Shown one piece after another: positions 6,189-7,946 of a stretch of DNA of 7,946 bases (within the stretch, counting starts at the first letter, position 1; every line of letters begins with the position of its first letter). The DNA is from Io17-Chloro-G2 sp034428715 (GTDB taxonomy: Bacteria; Chloroflexota; Dehalococcoidia; Lucifugimonadales; UBA3495). The stretch spans positions 1-7,946 of the forward strand of contig DAOUHE010000186.1 of the NCBI GenBank assembly GCA_034428715.1. The letters run 5' to 3'. The notes below the pieces were generated by a model that was not told the DNA's origin, did not search any database, and worked only from the letters and a program-made list of their open reading frames with translations. Both the position numbers and the translations under genes were made by a program.

Positions 6189-6502
6189 TGCAAATGAAAA
6201 AGGCACTAATCGACTCTACCAATAAGGTCACCAACGTGATCGAGATCGAGGAGGGCGCGGCTTATGCCCCTTCTCCTGGGCTCCGCTTAATCAATACTGA
6301 TGCTTCCGATGCTCAGATCGGCGGGACTTGGGACGAGGTGGCCGAGACGTTCACCGCTGCACCTGAACCGGTACGATCCACTCTTTCCATCCTTCACGAG
6401 AAGCTGAGGTTTGGCGAAATTTCCCAGCCGGAGATTGAGACTATGCTCCGCCTGGAGCGGGGGTTAACGGGTGGACCATCAGATGCCCGGCCCCAAGGAT
6501 GA
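6188..6502 (+). CDS. Small phage tail-fibre-associated protein
   Basis: The frame encodes about 104 residues from the ATG at 6188, whose A is shared with the TGA of the fibre gene (TGATG). In-frame ATGs at 6182 and 6194 are alternatives and no strong ribosome site separates them. The sequence reads KKALIDSTNKVTNVIEIEEG, then PSPGLRLINT and a GGTWDEVAETFT phrase. That is the usual pattern of small phage proteins found just downstream of tail fibre genes. Residues about 63-92 form a charged helix (ILHEKLRFGEISQPEIETML). It may act as a fibre chaperone or a minor structural protein; this is inference. The stop overlaps the holin start (ATGA). Confidence 0.55.
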   Translation: MQMKKALIDSTNKVTNVIEIEEGAAYAPSPGLRLINTDASDAQIGGTWDEVAETFTAAPEPVRSTLSILHEKLRFGEISQPEIETMLRLERGLTGGPSDARPQG

Positions 6503-6777
6503 TGGCGCTATCACCATCCGACAAAGAACGCCTCGCCACACTGGAGGCAGACATCCCCTGGATTAAAGAGAGCCTGGGGCGAACCGAAGGCCTTCTGACT
6601 GACCTCAACTCCCTGTTAGGGGATCATCTAATCCACCACCGTAACGGCTCGCCCAGTGACGGCCAGAATGGTGGTGTGTCCGTCGTGATTGGCGGGAAAA
6701 CCATGGCCACTCTGTTGGCGGCGGCGGCGGCGGTCGGGCTGATCGGCGCATACCTTAAAAAGCAAGGGTTGATATGA
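6499..6777 (+). CDS. Holin-like (XhlA-type) membrane protein
   Basis: The 92-residue protein has an N-terminal charged, coiled-coil-like part (residues about 5-45: SDKERLATLEADIPWIKESL). It is followed by a loop and one C-terminal hydrophobic segment (about 68-85: TMATLLAAAAAVGLIGAYL), ending in KKQGLI. This matches the hemolysin XhlA-like family of small membrane proteins often linked to phage lysis. The ATG overlaps the previous stop (ATGA) and AAGG lies nearby. The Ala run comes from a (GGC)n stretch. Downstream is another very short membrane peptide. No endolysin gene is visible in the window. Lysis role is inferred from family, size and placement. Confidence 0.6.
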   Translation: MMALSPSDKERLATLEADIPWIKESLGRTEGLLTDLNSLLGDHLIHHRNGSPSDGQNGGVSVVIGGKTMATLLAAAAAVGLIGAYLKKQGLI

Positions 6778-6902
6778 GGCGGCAGACGTTGATCCTGGGG
6801 CTCCTTTTGGTCTTCACAGCCCCGCTGGTATTGGAGCAGTGGCGGTTAGTAGCTCGAGGAGTTGGGAGCCCGAATCACTCCGTAAAGGCACATACGGCAT
6901 AA
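6774..6902 (+). CDS. 42-residue membrane peptide coupled to the holin-like gene
   Basis: An ATG at 6774 overlaps the holin-like stop (ATGA) and opens a 42-codon frame to the TAA at 6900-6902. The translation has a basic start (MRRQ), a clear hydrophobic stretch LILGLLLVFTAPLVL (residues 6-20) and a polar tail, consistent with one membrane helix. It could be a second lysis protein, an antiholin or a short spanin-like peptide, but no lipobox or other motif is present. Its last 28 bases overlap the 3' end of the collagen-like gene on the other strand, so the C-terminus may be a chance continuation after a rearrangement. Tentative. Confidence 0.4.
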   Translation: MRRQTLILGLLLVFTAPLVLEQWRLVARGVGSPNHSVKAHTA

Positions 6903-7604
6903 GCTCGGACTGTGTCCGATCTTTCTCGAAATGGAACCCGTACCCATACCAGCCACGAATCATTAGTGACAGGGAAACTCGCCAACATTGTGGCGGAAGT
7001 CAAAAAACCGCCTGTTTCAGAATCAATCACAAAACCGCCCCCGCCCATGATCTTCCTCCCGCCTTCACATTTGACAATCAAAGAGAACTCACCCCCACTT
7101 CCGCTGGTCAATCCACTGGCAGTGGTAATGACGTGCCCACGTACACCTGCGGCACCCCTATCACCCTTGGCACCGGTGGCGCCTTCAGTACCCGTATCAC
7201 CCTTGGCACCGGTGGCGCCTTCAGCACCCCTATCACCCTTGGCACCGGTGGCGCCTTCAGCACCCGTATCACCCCGTGGCACCGGTGGCGCCCGTATTGC
7301 CCTGATCGCCCATGGGACCGGTGGCGCCCGTATTGCCCTGATCGCCCATGGGACCGGTGGGGCCCTTCGTTCCCACTGGTCGTGGGTTTCCCTGAGGATC
7401 TTGTGATGTTGAGTACACCAACGACACCACGCTCAAAGGGAGCGCGATGGTCACCGAAAGGCTCAAAGTGAACAAAGAGAACTTGACCAGTTTGGGCAAG
7501 CGCCCGATCCAACTCTGCGAGCGATTTGGCTCGCTATCCTGTTCATTTCCCGTACGGTTAACATCTGGGAAAGGGCGTGGAGGGTCTACTGAAGGAGTGC
7601 CCAA
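6875..7604 (-). CDS. Membrane-anchored collagen-like surface protein, frame interrupted
   Basis: Transcribed leftward. AGGAGG (7616-7611) with a 6-nt spacer favours the TTG at 7604-7602 over an upstream GTG at 7619-7617. The order is: polar, Pro-rich N-terminus; transmembrane helix (about residues 42-65, FSLFTLSLSVTIALPLSVVS); about 27 Gly-Xaa-Yaa triplets; then an 87-residue head. The head has KCEGGRKIMGGGGF, LASFPVTNDSWLVWVRV and a terminal AYAVCA, a head typical of bacterial collagen-like proteins. The frame breaks in the triplets: the first frame stops at TGA 7271-7269, the second is open from 7282. Removing one G of the run restores 242 residues in register. So it is either a pseudogene, a sequence error, or a +1 frameshift (GGG UGA U). 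Likely surface display or adhesion; a host or prophage cargo gene. Confidence 0.75.
7159..7366. repeat. 36-bp tandem repeats encoding collagen triplets
   Basis: Repeats of 36 bp (12 codons, four Gly-Xaa-Yaa triplets) begin at 7159, 7195, 7231 and 7267, with TATCACCCTTGGCACCGGTG as the core. A second family (TATTGCCCTGATCGCCCATG) starts at 7295 and 7331. The distance 7267 to 7295 is 28 rather than 27 bp, which locates the single extra base. The repeats are near identical on the DNA level, so they can recombine and vary in copy number without losing frame. There are no unique spacers, so it is not a CRISPR array. Confidence 0.85.
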
Positions 7605-7636
7605 GTTATACCTCCTCACCGAGATGGGTAATGGTT

Positions 7637-7664
7637 AAGATAACATCTTTAGCCCCTCTTTCAG
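7637..7664 (-). promoter_or_regulatory. Candidate promoter for the collagen-like gene
   Basis: On the - strand, CTGAAA (7664-7659) and TATCTT (7642-7637) are separated by 16 bases, a weak sigma70-like pair. The start site would lie near 7630, just upstream of the AGGAGG ribosome site. The match to consensus is partial, so this is a prediction only. Confidence 0.35.
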
Positions 7665-7714
7665 TCGTCACGCCAGATTATCAGGTTACCATGTGAGCCA
7701 AGGCGAATGAATGC

Positions 7715-7781
7715 TAAAATACTTGACAGGAGCGATCGTCATATCACGCTTTCGGAATTTCCTCCCGCGTAGGAGGCCTCG
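7715..7781 (+). promoter_or_regulatory. Upstream region of the right-edge gene, with SD-sequestering hairpin
   Basis: TTGACA (7723-7728) is a perfect -35 hexamer, but no good -10 follows at the usual distance; TAAAAT (7715-7720) is an alternative -10 with a poor -35. CCTCC (7761-7765) can pair with GGAGG (7772-7776), the ribosome site of the next gene, around a 6-nt loop. This could hide the ribosome site and reduce translation. The rest of 7605-7781 holds no ORF of note. Confidence 0.35.
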
Positions 7782-7946
7782 ATGACTCAAAATATGGATG
7801 ACCCAGGGATTCTGCGGAGTAATTTAGAGGTCATCTACGACCTCTACCGCAAAGCGCTGTTTAATCGTAAATATTATGGGGATCGACTTTCAGCGATCCA
7901 AAAACACAACACGGTAATCGAGATCGTGATCGCTCTGGGGACAGCC
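7782..7946 (+). CDS. Unknown, probably membrane protein (right-edge partial, SLATT-like?)
   Basis: The ATG at 7782 has AGGAGG five bases upstream and opens a 55-codon frame that runs off the window. The visible part is a charged, Tyr/Arg-rich helix (LEVIYDLYRKALFNRKYYGD) followed by the beginning of a hydrophobic segment (TVIEIVIALGTA) that looks like a first transmembrane helix. The layout of a long helix then a membrane segment ending near Gly-Thr recalls SLATT-type two-helix membrane proteins, some of which are linked to defence. That is only a resemblance on a partial sequence. It is transcribed divergently from the collagen-like gene and may be host or prophage cargo. Confidence 0.55.
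   Translation, partial: MTQNMDDPGILRSNLEVIYDLYRKALFNRKYYGDRLSAIQKHNTVIEIVIALGTA

Noticed and set aside
5492..6193. Pro-rich - strand frames opposite the glycine-rich gene
   Set aside because: GGN codons read in reverse give proline; there is no start or ribosome-site support.
7159..7366. Regular 36-bp repeats resembling a CRISPR array
   Set aside because: The repeats are contiguous, without unique spacers, and encode Gly-Xaa-Yaa triplets on the - strand.
6839..7471. Long + strand frames over the collagen region
   Set aside because: They are repeat-driven shadows of the - strand collagen gene, which has the proper start, membrane helix, triplets and head domain.

Overview
The window is a moderately GC-rich bacterial stretch dominated by the late genes of a siphovirus-type (long non-contractile tail) phage or prophage, read on the + strand from about 190 to 6902. 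The genes are tightly packed with ATGA/TGATG-type overlaps and GGAGG-type ribosome sites. The host cannot be named from sequence alone. GTG/TTG starts, GC-rich coding and a collagen-like surface protein with an actinobacterial/Chloroflexi-style C-terminal head would fit a GC-rich Gram-positive or Chloroflexota-like bacterium, but this is inference.

Layout. 1-165: the 3' end of an unknown gene, then a short stretch with stops in all frames, two hairpins and an AT-rich palindrome. 190-606: a right-handed beta-helix protein that seems to lack its 5' end. 610-1283: a structural/decoration-like protein and a small Cys/His protein. 1290-4340: a canonical head-to-tail block of head-tail connector, HK97 gp10-like protein, tail terminator/completion-like protein, tail tube and tail assembly chaperone. 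4289-4546: the chaperone's second frame, reached by a likely programmed -1 frameshift at CCCCCCT. 4543-4692: only the first 49 codons of a tape measure protein. 4693-5067: a tail-fibre-type protein apparently missing its start. The rest of the tape measure gene and the usual distal-tail and tail-tip genes are absent, which points to a large internal deletion (defective prophage) or a misassembly. 5079-6902: a glycine-rich tail fibre/adhesin, a small fibre-associated protein, an XhlA-like holin candidate and a 42-residue membrane peptide.

The last kilobase differs. On the - strand (7604 to 6875) lies a membrane-anchored collagen-like surface protein: cytoplasmic N-terminus, one transmembrane helix, about 27 Gly-Xaa-Yaa triplets and a globular head. 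Its frame is broken by one extra base inside the repeats at 7269-7282, where the sequence GGG UGA U would also allow a +1 slip. A divergent intergenic region (7605-7781) separates it from a gene running off the right edge that encodes an unrecognised, probably membrane-embedded protein (perhaps SLATT-like). These two genes look like phage cargo (morons) or host genes flanking the prophage.

The head-tail genes would act together in joining a capsid to a tail and setting tail length. As written, the tape measure loss means this copy should not build a functional tail. The most noteworthy points are the tape-measure deletion junction, the chaperone frameshift site, the interrupted collagen gene and the hairpin-rich, start-less beta-helix region.
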